This document shows positions 1 through 7,245 of a stretch of DNA of 64,000 nt, piece after piece. Under the pieces are notes generated by a model. It was not told the origin of the DNA, did not search any database, and worked only from the letters and a program-made list of their open reading frames with translations. The DNA lies in assembly GCF_000230975.2 (NCBI RefSeq), contig NC_021172.1, positions 992,001 to 1,056,000 of the forward strand, read 5' to 3'. The first letter of the stretch is position 1; each line of letters opens with the position of its first letter. A program made the translations under genes and the position numbers. The DNA is from Hyphomicrobium denitrificans 1NES1 (lineage in GTDB: Bacteria > Pseudomonadota > Alphaproteobacteria > Rhizobiales > Hyphomicrobiaceae).

Positions 1-122
1 GGGGTCTGAAGCACCTCGCGGATGCCCGCATCCTCGATCTCGGAAACCTCAAGGTCGACGGTCGGGCCGGCGACAGGGCTCGCGGATGCAGGATCGAAGC
101 TATGGATGAAGGTTCGGGTCAC
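1..122 (-). CDS. Partial unknown protein coupled to hipA
   Basis: An open frame on the minus strand begins with GTG at 122. This GTG overlaps the hipA stop codon in a GTGA arrangement, and the frame stays open to the left edge (about 40 residues). The visible N-terminus reads TRTFIHSFDPASASPVAGPT and continues acidic (VDLEVSEIEDAG). The four-base overlap is typical of translational coupling, so this is probably a third gene of the hipBA operon. I do not recognise the family and the gene is cut by the window. There is no ATG in the visible part, so GTG is the only convincing start. Confidence 0.5.
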   Translation of the reverse strand, partial: MTRTFIHSFDPASASPVAGPTVDLEVSEIEDAGIREVLQT

Positions 123-1366
123 AGCGCCAGCGCCCGCTTGAGGTCGTCGTGCTCAAAGGCGCTGGCCATGCGGGTGATCTCGGCGGGGCGGGCGCCGGCC
201 TCCTTCGCGGTCTCCCGCCAGGTCGCTGTCACGACCGCGACTTCCTTGATGACGCCGCGAGCCGCTGCGAGGCCGAGGCCGAAGTATTCCGAGGCGGCCT
301 CGAGGAGGTCTATCGAGCAGGTGCCTTCGTCGAGATCGATGTTCGTTGTCAGTACGCGAGCCTTGAGGTCGGTCGGCACGGGGTTGAGATCGTAGATGGG
401 GGAAAGCGTCCAACCCGCCTTGCCGAGCAACAGGAAGCCATGGTTGCGGAGATGATCGTCGACGTTCGAGATCAGCACGTTGAAGGCGACGCGACGATAG
501 AGCGCCTGGGCATCGGTCTTTGCTTGCGCTCCGTGCTGTGTCAGCGCATCGACGATCTCGGGATAGCTGCCGCGCTCGCCGTCCTTCGATCCCGTCATCG
601 CCATTGCGGAGAGGAAGGGGATGCGAATGGCGCCGGTCCTGTCGAAGCGCCGAGACAGGAGCACCGCCTTTCCGCCGACCCGCAGCAATTCGTGGGAGGG
701 TGTGGCGATGCCGGCGCGCCCCGCGAGGCGTAAAGCAATCTCCTCCCAGGTCTCCAAGCTGTAGTCGTCGGTTTCCTTGGGGAACTTCGCGATGGAGAGG
801 TGGCCGTGCTGATCGACGATCGACGCCTTGGGGCGTGAACCTCCAAGTGATGATCCGGGCGCGAAGATGAGTTGGAGATCCTCATCCGTCTCCTCGTCGC
901 GAAGGACGCGTTCCGTCACGGCGAGGAGACGCCCGAGCTCGATCAGGGCGGGCACGCCCGCATGAAGCGGCGCTTGGAACACGTCATCGCCCGCCCAGCG
1001 GAATCGGAGCGCGCCAAGGCGGGTCTCATCGGCGACGCCAAGAAGATAGTCGCTTTCGGCGAGAGTCCGGATCGCGCGGCCTTCGCGCTCGGCGAGGCGC
1101 CGCTCGGCACGCTGCATGAGGCGGCGCCCCCAGGTGTCCGGCGCCGAGTCGCCGATGGACCCGAAGATGGCCTGTCCAGGCGGCGGCGCAAAGCCACCGC
1201 GCGTCAGTGCGAGAGCGGGCTCGATCGAGAAGCGATCCGGATCGGCGAGCCATTCCGGCGCGTACTCGAAGACGACGGTCTCGTTGCCCCGCACCTTGTT
1301 ACTGCGGGCCAATCCGACCGGACGTGTGCGCCCTTCAAGGTCGATATGGACTTCGATGTCAGCCAT
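119..1366 (-). CDS. hipA: HipA-family serine/threonine kinase toxin
   Basis: This is a 415-residue HipA-family kinase, the toxin of a type II toxin-antitoxin pair. Family members phosphorylate a cellular target (aminoacyl-tRNA synthetases such as GltX in the best-known case) and stop growth; the target here is unknown. Visible motifs are an N-terminal couple_hipA region (VHIDLEGRTRPVGLA), the P-loop-like GSSLGGSRPK near residues 171-180 whose serine is the autophosphorylation region in HipA, the catalytic NVDDHLRNHG near 301-310, and the metal-binding YDLNP near 325-329. The ATG at 1366 was chosen over a longer frame because it gives the canonical MADIEVHID start. It overlaps the hipB stop by 8 bases. 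All key residues look intact. Confidence 0.9.
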   Translation of the reverse strand: MADIEVHIDLEGRTRPVGLARSNKVRGNETVVFEYAPEWLADPDRFSIEPALALTRGGFAPPPGQAIFGSIGDSAPDTWGRRLMQRAERRLAEREGRAIRTLAESDYLLGVADETRLGALRFRWAGDDVFQAPLHAGVPALIELGRLLAVTERVLRDEETDEDLQLIFAPGSSLGGSRPKASIVDQHGHLSIAKFPKETDDYSLETWEEIALRLAGRAGIATPSHELLRVGGKAVLLSRRFDRTGAIRIPFLSAMAMTGSKDGERGSYPEIVDALTQHGAQAKTDAQALYRRVAFNVLISNVDDHLRNHGFLLLGKAGWTLSPIYDLNPVPTDLKARVLTTNIDLDEGTCSIDLLEAASEYFGLGLAAARGVIKEVAVVTATWRETAKEAGARPAEITRMASAFEHDDLKRALAL

Positions 1367-1694
1367 GATCGGTCGGCGTCGATGTGCGCCTGAGGCGGAC
1401 GCGTTTCGGCAACTCAGCGCTGGCCAGGGCCTGGCCGACGCTGTCGCGCGCGATGTCGGCGATCTCGGCCAAGCCATCGAGCAGTCCAAGCGCGTGCAGG
1501 ACGGCGGCATAGATGCCGATGCTGACATTGGCGTCGCCCGCTTCCACCCTTTGCAGGGTCGAGCGGGACGTGAAAGCGCGCTCAGCCACGACCGCCATGG
1601 GCAGCCGCCGCCGACGACGGGCGTCGTGGATATCCGCGCCCAGCTTCCGCAGTACGCGCCGCACAGCGGCAGGGGGATGGTGCGGTGTCGGCAT
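1359..1694 (-). CDS. hipB: HipB-like XRE antitoxin and repressor
   Basis: This 111-residue protein has a helix-turn-helix of the XRE/HipB type at about residues 18-75 (LGADIHDARRRRRLPMAVVA, then FTSRSTLQRVEAGDANVSIG). By family it neutralises HipA and represses its own promoter. It lies directly upstream of hipA with an 8-base overlap, as expected for an antitoxin-first pair. The start ATG is preceded on the minus strand by a GAAG-type ribosome-binding site and an AT-rich TAATAT box about 20 bases upstream that could be its -10. The basic C-terminal tail (RVRLRRTSTPTDHG) is not part of the HTH. Confidence 0.85.
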   Translation of the reverse strand: MPTPHHPPAAVRRVLRKLGADIHDARRRRRLPMAVVAERAFTSRSTLQRVEAGDANVSIGIYAAVLHALGLLDGLAEIADIARDSVGQALASAELPKRVRLRRTSTPTDHG

Positions 1695-1798
1695 TTGTTA
1701 TCTTCATATTACCATGACAGCGTTTATGTAGCACGAAGATTACAATTTTCCCAGCCCATGGAAAGGGAGGCCCTGCCGCGTCATCGATATAGCCATTT

Positions 1799-1817
1799 GT
1801 GTATCCAATGGTTACAC
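1799..1817. promoter_or_regulatory. Candidate operator, 19-bp near-perfect palindrome
   Basis: GTGTATCCAATGGTTACAC is an inverted repeat with 9-base arms, one mismatch pair and one central base. It ends 7 bases before the ATG of the ribbon-helix-helix gene, in the 130-bp gap between divergent hipB and the defence operon. Its position suits an operator bound by the small RHH protein, which would autoregulate the operon; HipB is the alternative binder. Sequence symmetry is seen directly, the binding role is inferred. Confidence 0.45.
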
Positions 1818-1824
1818 TCATAGC

Positions 1825-2070
1825 ATGCCTGGCAAGGACGTCGGACTTCGAATCAGAGTGGAACGCGAGTTGCGCGACCAGTTTCTTGAGGTCTGCCGGC
1901 TCCAGGACAGACCTGCGGCTCAGGTTATTCGCGAGTTCATGCGAGCATATGTGGCAGACCGCGTAGCGCCTGATGCGGCAGCCGCCGCCGGACAAAGGCA
2001 AATGCACTCGCACGTTAAGGGGGGATCTGTTGTCAAAAAAGGCGACCGTCGTACGCGTTTCGACCCGTGA
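1825..2070 (+). CDS. Small ribbon-helix-helix DNA-binding protein
   Basis: This 81-residue protein has an N-terminal ribbon-helix-helix pattern: a beta strand (VGLRIRVERELRDQFLEVCR) followed by two helices (LQDRPAAQVIREFMRAYVADR), as in CopG/Arc-type repressors and antitoxins. The C-terminal 35 residues are low complexity and basic. No toxin gene partners it, and its last 41 bases overlap the start of druA in another frame, so translation of the two is probably coupled. A palindromic candidate operator lies directly upstream. I infer a local repressor of the defence operon. It could instead be an orphan antitoxin, or an antitoxin whose toxin is one of the operon proteins. Confidence 0.7.
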   Translation: MPGKDVGLRIRVERELRDQFLEVCRLQDRPAAQVIREFMRAYVADRVAPDAAAAAGQRQMHSHVKGGSVVKKGDRRTRFDP

Positions 2071-3232
2071 AGCTGGCCTCAAGAGGCGATTGCGGCGACA
2101 TCTAACCTCACTCGGGTTCCAGAGAACTGACGAAGGGGATCTTGCTCCGCCCGGCACCGGCAAGGAAGCGATTCGGACCGTCCACGGAGTTCAACGCGAG
2201 GATCGGCTGGCAGCTAACAAGCAATTTCTGTCTGACCAATTCCTCAAGCTGGCAAAGCATTTTGCCTCCGGCAACGAGGTTGATCCGCAGAAAATCTCGC
2301 CTGCGTTGGAGCGTATAGAAACTGGCACATGGCAAGGCGATCTCTTTCGCCTAGCGGCGCTCACGTGGTCAGTTCCGGTCTCAAACGGGTTCGGCCGTCG
2401 CCTCCGATATCTGGTCTGGGACGAGAACAACAACAAGCTCATGGGCATCATCGCGATTGGCGATCCGGTGTTTAATCTGCACGTGCGCGATAGCCTTATC
2501 GACTGGACCGTCAAAGATCGGAGCAAGCGCCTCGTCAATATAATGGACGCATACGTGCTTGGCGCGCTTCCCCCTTACAACATGCTTCTCGGGGGCAAGC
2601 TCGTCGCGTGCCTCCTGCGCACGAGGGATATCTACAATGATTTCGCAAAAGCGTATGGCGGCACGAAGGGCATCATTTCCAAACAGGAAAAGAAGGCTCG
2701 GCTGCTCGCGATCACAACATCTTCCTCAATGGGGCGGTCCTCCGTCTATAACCGCTTGAAACTCGGCGGCGTCGAATATTTCAAATCAATCGGTTATACG
2801 GGCGGATGGGGACATTTTCATATTCCTGACAGCTTGTTCTTGGACCTCCGCGATTATTTGCGTCACATCGATCATTCCTATGCGGACTGCAATCGCTTCG
2901 GGCAAGGTCCGAACTGGCGCCTTCGCACTACGAGGGCAGCTCTCGCGGCCTTGGGCTTCAAGGAAGACATGCTGCGGCATGGCATACAGCGCGAAGTCTT
3001 CTTCTGCCAACTCGCAAGCAACGCCGCGAAGTTGCTGCATTCCGGTGAGGGGCGGCCGAATCTAACCTCGCTTCTCACAGCCGAAGAGGTATCGAAGCTC
3101 GCTGTTGAGCGCTGGATCGTGCCGCGCGCGTTGCGGCGCCCCGAGTTCAAGGAGTGGGAGGCGGAAAACATCGCCGTCTTGCTGGGCGATCAGCGCGGCA
3201 AGCTTCTAGCGAAGCTGGCGCGCACGGGGTGA
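2030..3232 (+). CDS. druA: Druantia anti-phage protein DruA (DUF4338)
   Basis: This 400-residue protein carries the conserved core of the DruA/DUF4338 family: RYLVWDENNNKLMGIIAIGD near residue 124, RDSLIDWTVKDR, MDAYVLGALPPYNMLLGGKL near 171, and ITTSSSMGRSSVYNRLKLGG near 230. DruA is the first gene of Druantia type I systems; its biochemical role is not established. The start is taken as TTG at 2030 because AAGGGGGGA lies 4-6 bases upstream. An in-frame ATG at 1973 lacks this and would lie deep inside the upstream gene. The stop is 33 bases before the next start. Operon position and neighbours (a DruE-type helicase 4 kb downstream) support the Druantia call. Confidence 0.85.
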   Translation: MSKKATVVRVSTREAGLKRRLRRHLTSLGFQRTDEGDLAPPGTGKEAIRTVHGVQREDRLAANKQFLSDQFLKLAKHFASGNEVDPQKISPALERIETGTWQGDLFRLAALTWSVPVSNGFGRRLRYLVWDENNNKLMGIIAIGDPVFNLHVRDSLIDWTVKDRSKRLVNIMDAYVLGALPPYNMLLGGKLVACLLRTRDIYNDFAKAYGGTKGIISKQEKKARLLAITTSSSMGRSSVYNRLKLGGVEYFKSIGYTGGWGHFHIPDSLFLDLRDYLRHIDHSYADCNRFGQGPNWRLRTTRAALAALGFKEDMLRHGIQREVFFCQLASNAAKLLHSGEGRPNLTSLLTAEEVSKLAVERWIVPRALRRPEFKEWEAENIAVLLGDQRGKLLAKLARTG

Positions 3233-3265
3233 ACCAATGTGCGCCTCGACAATAGGATAGCCGCC

Positions 3266-6139
3266 ATGCCCGTGCCTCTCGAACAATGGCAAGCGCGCCT
3301 GGAGAGGCACTTCGAGTCGCTGGCGCGCAAACGGTCGTCGTCGGGCTTTCCAATTTTTGCCCTGGAGCACGGCTTGGATCAGGGCGAGTTGGACGAGATC
3401 GCTTCCCAACTCCGCTCGCGGCTCAGGGCCGGCCTTCAACTTGCTCCGCATTGGCTTCTTTGGGTCATCTACGCGACCGAGCGCGGTTACACTTACACGG
3501 GCGACGAGTACTGGCAGTCATTTGAAGAGAGCACCCCGGCCTGGGAGTTTTCCGACCGGGACAGGATCAAGCCCTGGTTCAGGAAGTTTCAGAAGGCCTA
3601 TAACGGCGTCGAGCCGTCCGGACCGTGGGCCGAACACAGGCGAATCATAGCCTGGCCCATCACGCACGCGGTTCTTCCACGTTACCTCCAGCGAGAATTC
3701 GCCCGCGCGCTCTATGATCTTCGTTTTCGTCTCGCGACGATGTCCAGTCTTGAACCGGCGCGCATTGGACGGCTGCTCGCGGCCAACGCATACGCGACGA
3801 CGCGCTTTCAGGAGTTTCTTCAGCAGGAGGAATTGACGGGCCGCATCGTACTGGCGCTTCTCGGCGCGCCGTCGGGCGATGAAGGCCGTGAGCCCATATA
3901 TCGCAAGACGCTCGATCGGATCGTCGCAGACCTCGAAAAGATACGAAGCGCGCGCGGATGGTTGAAGGAAACCCAGCGCGTCGTATCCGATCGTTTCAAG
4001 GGAATCGGCCACGGCGTCGCGCCGGTCCAGAGGCCGGCTGACGTTCGAGCAAGACCCGCCGAGCAGCTTCCCCATCCTGAAGTCCGGCCCAGCCTGCTGC
4101 TTCGCTACAGCGGCGACAGCATCTGGTCCGTCGTCATTGACATGCCTGATTTCAGAGGTGTTGCTGCGCTCAACGCCGAAGTGGCATCGTTCCTGCGGCG
4201 CACGCGTTGCCGTCTAAACGGCGCGCCGGACAGAAAGCCCGCTGGCTGGCTTCTGTCCGGAAGCCGTAAATCCGTCGTAAAAACATGGCCCGATCAGGCA
4301 AAGCCGCTTCTCGAATTCGAGCGACCGAATGCGTATCTGACGCACCTGCTGGAATCGGAATGCCGGCTCGGCGCCGGCCCCGTGTGGCTTTTCCGCATTG
4401 GGGCGGATGGCACCGCCCTTGAGATTGCCGGGCACGTCGTCCGGCCCGACTGCGACTATGTTGTCGTCACCGCCGGTGATCTTCCCGAACGACACGCCTT
4501 CATGAGCGCATGCACCATCGATTGCTCCGGGGTGAAGGCGTTCAAGCTCGCTATTCCCGCCGCTGTCGGCGCCGAGGACACGCGCTGGCTGCACAAACTC
4601 GGTTTGCAGATTGCCCGGACGATCCGCGTCTGGCCTGCCGGCATGCCAGGCCGCAACTGGGACGGCGAAGGCCGCAGCGAATGGCTGACGACAGAGCAGC
4701 CGTGCCTCGCGCTCATGCACGATCATCCGGTCGAAGCCTATGCGCTCAGCATCGACAGGGACGGGGAACAGATCATCAAGGCCGGCAATCCCGGCATGCC
4801 CATCTACCTGAAACTGCCCGCACTCCCCGTCGGCACGCACCTGCTGACGGTGAGGGCGCGCAGAAGCGGAGCCCTGGAGGGAATCGCGTCCGCGCCCCCG
4901 GAAGGTCACCTGCAACTCAGCGTCCGCGAACCCGAACCCTGGATTCCTGGTGTTCTGTCGCACGCGGGCATGCTCGTAAGACTCGATCCGCCGGAGGCCA
5001 GCCTAGATATGTTCTGGCAAAATAAGGTCGCGCTGTCGGTGCTCGGGCCGCAAGGTCACTCGGTGTATTTCGTTCTGCATCTCGAAAGCAGGGACGGCAG
5101 CGAAATCCTCTCTGAAAACATTGGCGCTCCAATGGAGTTGCCGGTCACCCCGGACGCTTGGAGCAAACAATTCGGCCAGTTTGTGAAGCGCGAAAAGGTC
5201 GCGTGGAGCCTGCTCGAAGCCGCCGCCGGCCGGCTTGTGATAAATGGCGAGACGCTCGGTGAAACGTCTTTTCGTTTTGAGCATGATGTGCCGCCTCTGC
5301 GCTGGGTGCTGCGCAACGAGCACGGCAATATCGTTCTCCGGCTTGTAGACGAAACCGGTCACGAAGACGAAGGGCCGGAAGCCAGTTATTGCGATATGCA
5401 GCGACCGCTCAGGCGTGAACCATTCACACCGGAAGCCTGTCGCGCCGGTCTGACCGTGCAGCGCCCCGGCGGACTGTTTTTCGCCCGGCGGGGGCAGCAC
5501 AGCGACATGGTTGTTGTGAGCACCGGCTTGACGGCCGGCGGATTTCAGGGGCTGGGAGTCAGCCCAGTATGCGATGACATCGGAACTACGGCTCTGACGC
5601 TGGCAGAGTCATGCCGCATTCTTGCGCTGTGGCGTAAGGCGCGGCTGGCGGGTTTCCTCGCTGACAGCCGGTGTCAGCAGGTGCGGAACAGCATCGTCCT
5701 AGCGATCTTCGAGCGCATTTGCGGTTCGACTTGGGCATCCGCCGAATCCGATTACCGCCGAAATCCGGGTTCGGCAAATGCCAACGACAATCTCAAGCGT
5801 TGCGTTGTCGATGGTCGAACTCCCGGCTTTGCTATTGTCCTGCATCGTGACCATGGAACGATGAACGGGAATTTCGGGCAGGCATCGGCTTGGTACGCTG
5901 AACTCTCGCGTCGCTACAAAGTCTGCACCGATCCTGGTCTTTGCACATTCGCGCTCAAATTCGCGAGCGCGCCCGACCGCATAGAAGATGGCTACAGCGC
6001 AAATCTTGACCACATGCTTGGTCAGCTTGCCGCTGCGCCTGCGATCCTCCGCGGCGCTCGACTATTGGCGACGCTGTGTGCGCAAGAGCAAGGTCAGTCG
6101 ATTGCCGACACGTCGCTACTTCCGAGGTGGCGATGGTAA
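3266..6139 (+). CDS. Large unknown protein in the DruB/DruC position
   Basis: This 957-residue protein has no motif I can assign. The first 260 residues are helix-rich with many conserved-looking aromatics (WLLWVIYATERGYTYTGDEY, WPITHAVLPRYL). From about 273 (LLLRYSGDSIWSVVIDMPDF) to 700 the pattern is alternating beta-like with repeated short strands. The C-terminal 200 residues are helical with several cysteines. No signal peptide or membrane segment is visible. In canonical type I Druantia three genes (druB, druC, druD) lie between druA and druE. Here only this gene and the next do, so it may be a druB-druC fusion or an unrelated replacement. ATG 3266 is preferred over GTG 3239 because AGGA lies 8-10 bases before it. 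It overlaps the next gene by 7 bases. Confidence 0.75.
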   Translation: MPVPLEQWQARLERHFESLARKRSSSGFPIFALEHGLDQGELDEIASQLRSRLRAGLQLAPHWLLWVIYATERGYTYTGDEYWQSFEESTPAWEFSDRDRIKPWFRKFQKAYNGVEPSGPWAEHRRIIAWPITHAVLPRYLQREFARALYDLRFRLATMSSLEPARIGRLLAANAYATTRFQEFLQQEELTGRIVLALLGAPSGDEGREPIYRKTLDRIVADLEKIRSARGWLKETQRVVSDRFKGIGHGVAPVQRPADVRARPAEQLPHPEVRPSLLLRYSGDSIWSVVIDMPDFRGVAALNAEVASFLRRTRCRLNGAPDRKPAGWLLSGSRKSVVKTWPDQAKPLLEFERPNAYLTHLLESECRLGAGPVWLFRIGADGTALEIAGHVVRPDCDYVVVTAGDLPERHAFMSACTIDCSGVKAFKLAIPAAVGAEDTRWLHKLGLQIARTIRVWPAGMPGRNWDGEGRSEWLTTEQPCLALMHDHPVEAYALSIDRDGEQIIKAGNPGMPIYLKLPALPVGTHLLTVRARRSGALEGIASAPPEGHLQLSVREPEPWIPGVLSHAGMLVRLDPPEASLDMFWQNKVALSVLGPQGHSVYFVLHLESRDGSEILSENIGAPMELPVTPDAWSKQFGQFVKREKVAWSLLEAAAGRLVINGETLGETSFRFEHDVPPLRWVLRNEHGNIVLRLVDETGHEDEGPEASYCDMQRPLRREPFTPEACRAGLTVQRPGGLFFARRGQHSDMVVVSTGLTAGGFQGLGVSPVCDDIGTTALTLAESCRILALWRKARLAGFLADSRCQQVRNSIVLAIFERICGSTWASAESDYRRNPGSANANDNLKRCVVDGRTPGFAIVLHRDHGTMNGNFGQASAWYAELSRRYKVCTDPGLCTFALKFASAPDRIEDGYSANLDHMLGQLAAAPAILRGARLLATLCAQEQGQSIADTSLLPRWRW

Positions 6140-7245
6140 TCACCGAGCTCCGACCGGATGACGTCCTCGCCGATTGCCGCCGAGCGCTGCATCTGGCGGC
6201 GGCTGCGGGCACGCTCATCGACGATGGCCTGCTGGCCGCGCTGTTAAGGCGCAGCGCGGGCATGCGTTGTCCCTGTTCGCGAGCGGCGTTGCGGGCTTCC
6301 CTTGTTGAAAGCCTTCAGGGCCTGTCTCAGGACGTCGGACAGCTTGCGGATCGTATCGACGAAATTATCGATGCTCTCATCGTCGCGGGCGATCTGCTCG
6401 AACTCAGCGATGTCGTCACCGACGATCCAGGAGCGAAGGGCACCTGGGTTTACGCGGCTCCGCCGGGCTTCGTCGCGCGTTCGAGCGGCAGCATCTTCCT
6501 CATCGGCGTCGTTCCCGACCAGGACACGTTCCTGCCGGAAGGGCTCGCTTCCCGTGTCACCCATGAAGGCTTCACGCGGCTGATCGCGCAGCAACCGGGG
6601 GAAGACCTGCCTGCCGAATTGCGCGAACAGGGCCTTCAGGAGCTGTCGGAGCATGTTTGGCTGAAGTGCCCTAAGATGGAGTCGGCGCAGGAAATGCTGG
6701 CCGCGCTGGAATACCGGCTGGCGTCGCAGCCGCCGAGTGGCGCTATCGGCGACTTGCAGATTCTCGACTCCGCTCAGCCTGTCACTTACTACCGCGGAAG
6801 GTGGACGGCTCCGAAACGCCAGAGCGGCAATTTCGTCGCCCGCCGCCCCCAGGAATTCGGGGCTTCCCTTTGGTGCTTCGTCACGCTGCAAGACGGGGTT
6901 CCGGCAAGGCTCCTGGATTTTCCACTGAAGAAGTCGCGCTGGCGCGGCTGCGATGCGGCATGGCACGTTCAGATGGCACTCGATCGCCGATTTGGTCACC
7001 CGCAGCTCTACCGGCGGCGCGCCGCCAACGACGGAGTCCGACTGGATTTCTTTTCACCGCTGCCGCTCTGGGCGGAAAGGCGGCTGATAATATTCGGGGG
7101 GCCCGTGGCTCCCGAGAAGTGCCTGATGTCCTATTGGCTTCCGTCGAGCGAAGCGAAGGTCGAAGAGCGCTTTCTGCAGGACCGACTCTGGCTTTCGGCC
7201 GCGGACGGCGCAAGTGAAGGGGGTTCGCGTGCAAACAATCCTTGA
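6133..7245 (+). CDS. Unknown protein in the DruD position
   Basis: This 370-residue protein of unrecognised family starts at an ATG that overlaps the upstream stop (ATGGTAA), behind a GAGGTGG ribosome-binding site. The N-terminal third is helical (DVLADCRRALHLAAAAGTLI, then SLQGLSQDVGQLADRIDEII). The last 160 residues are rich in Trp and Arg (YYRGRWTAPKRQSGNFVARR, LKKSRWRGCDAAWHVQMALD), which would suit a nucleic-acid or protein-contact surface. No transmembrane or catalytic motif is evident. Its place just before the DruE-type helicase, overlapping its start, matches DruD of type I Druantia by position only; homology would have to be shown by profile search. Confidence 0.75.
   Translation: MVITELRPDDVLADCRRALHLAAAAGTLIDDGLLAALLRRSAGMRCPCSRAALRASLVESLQGLSQDVGQLADRIDEIIDALIVAGDLLELSDVVTDDPGAKGTWVYAAPPGFVARSSGSIFLIGVVPDQDTFLPEGLASRVTHEGFTRLIAQQPGEDLPAELREQGLQELSEHVWLKCPKMESAQEMLAALEYRLASQPPSGAIGDLQILDSAQPVTYYRGRWTAPKRQSGNFVARRPQEFGASLWCFVTLQDGVPARLLDFPLKKSRWRGCDAAWHVQMALDRRFGHPQLYRRRAANDGVRLDFFSPLPLWAERRLIIFGGPVAPEKCLMSYWLPSSEAKVEERFLQDRLWLSAADGASEGGSRANNP

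Noticed and set aside
119..1693. Plus-strand frames opposite hipBA, such as 149-733, 872-1393 and 1116-1823
   Set aside because: They are Arg/Gly-rich shadows of hipA and hipB in a GC-rich sequence, with no motif or good start.
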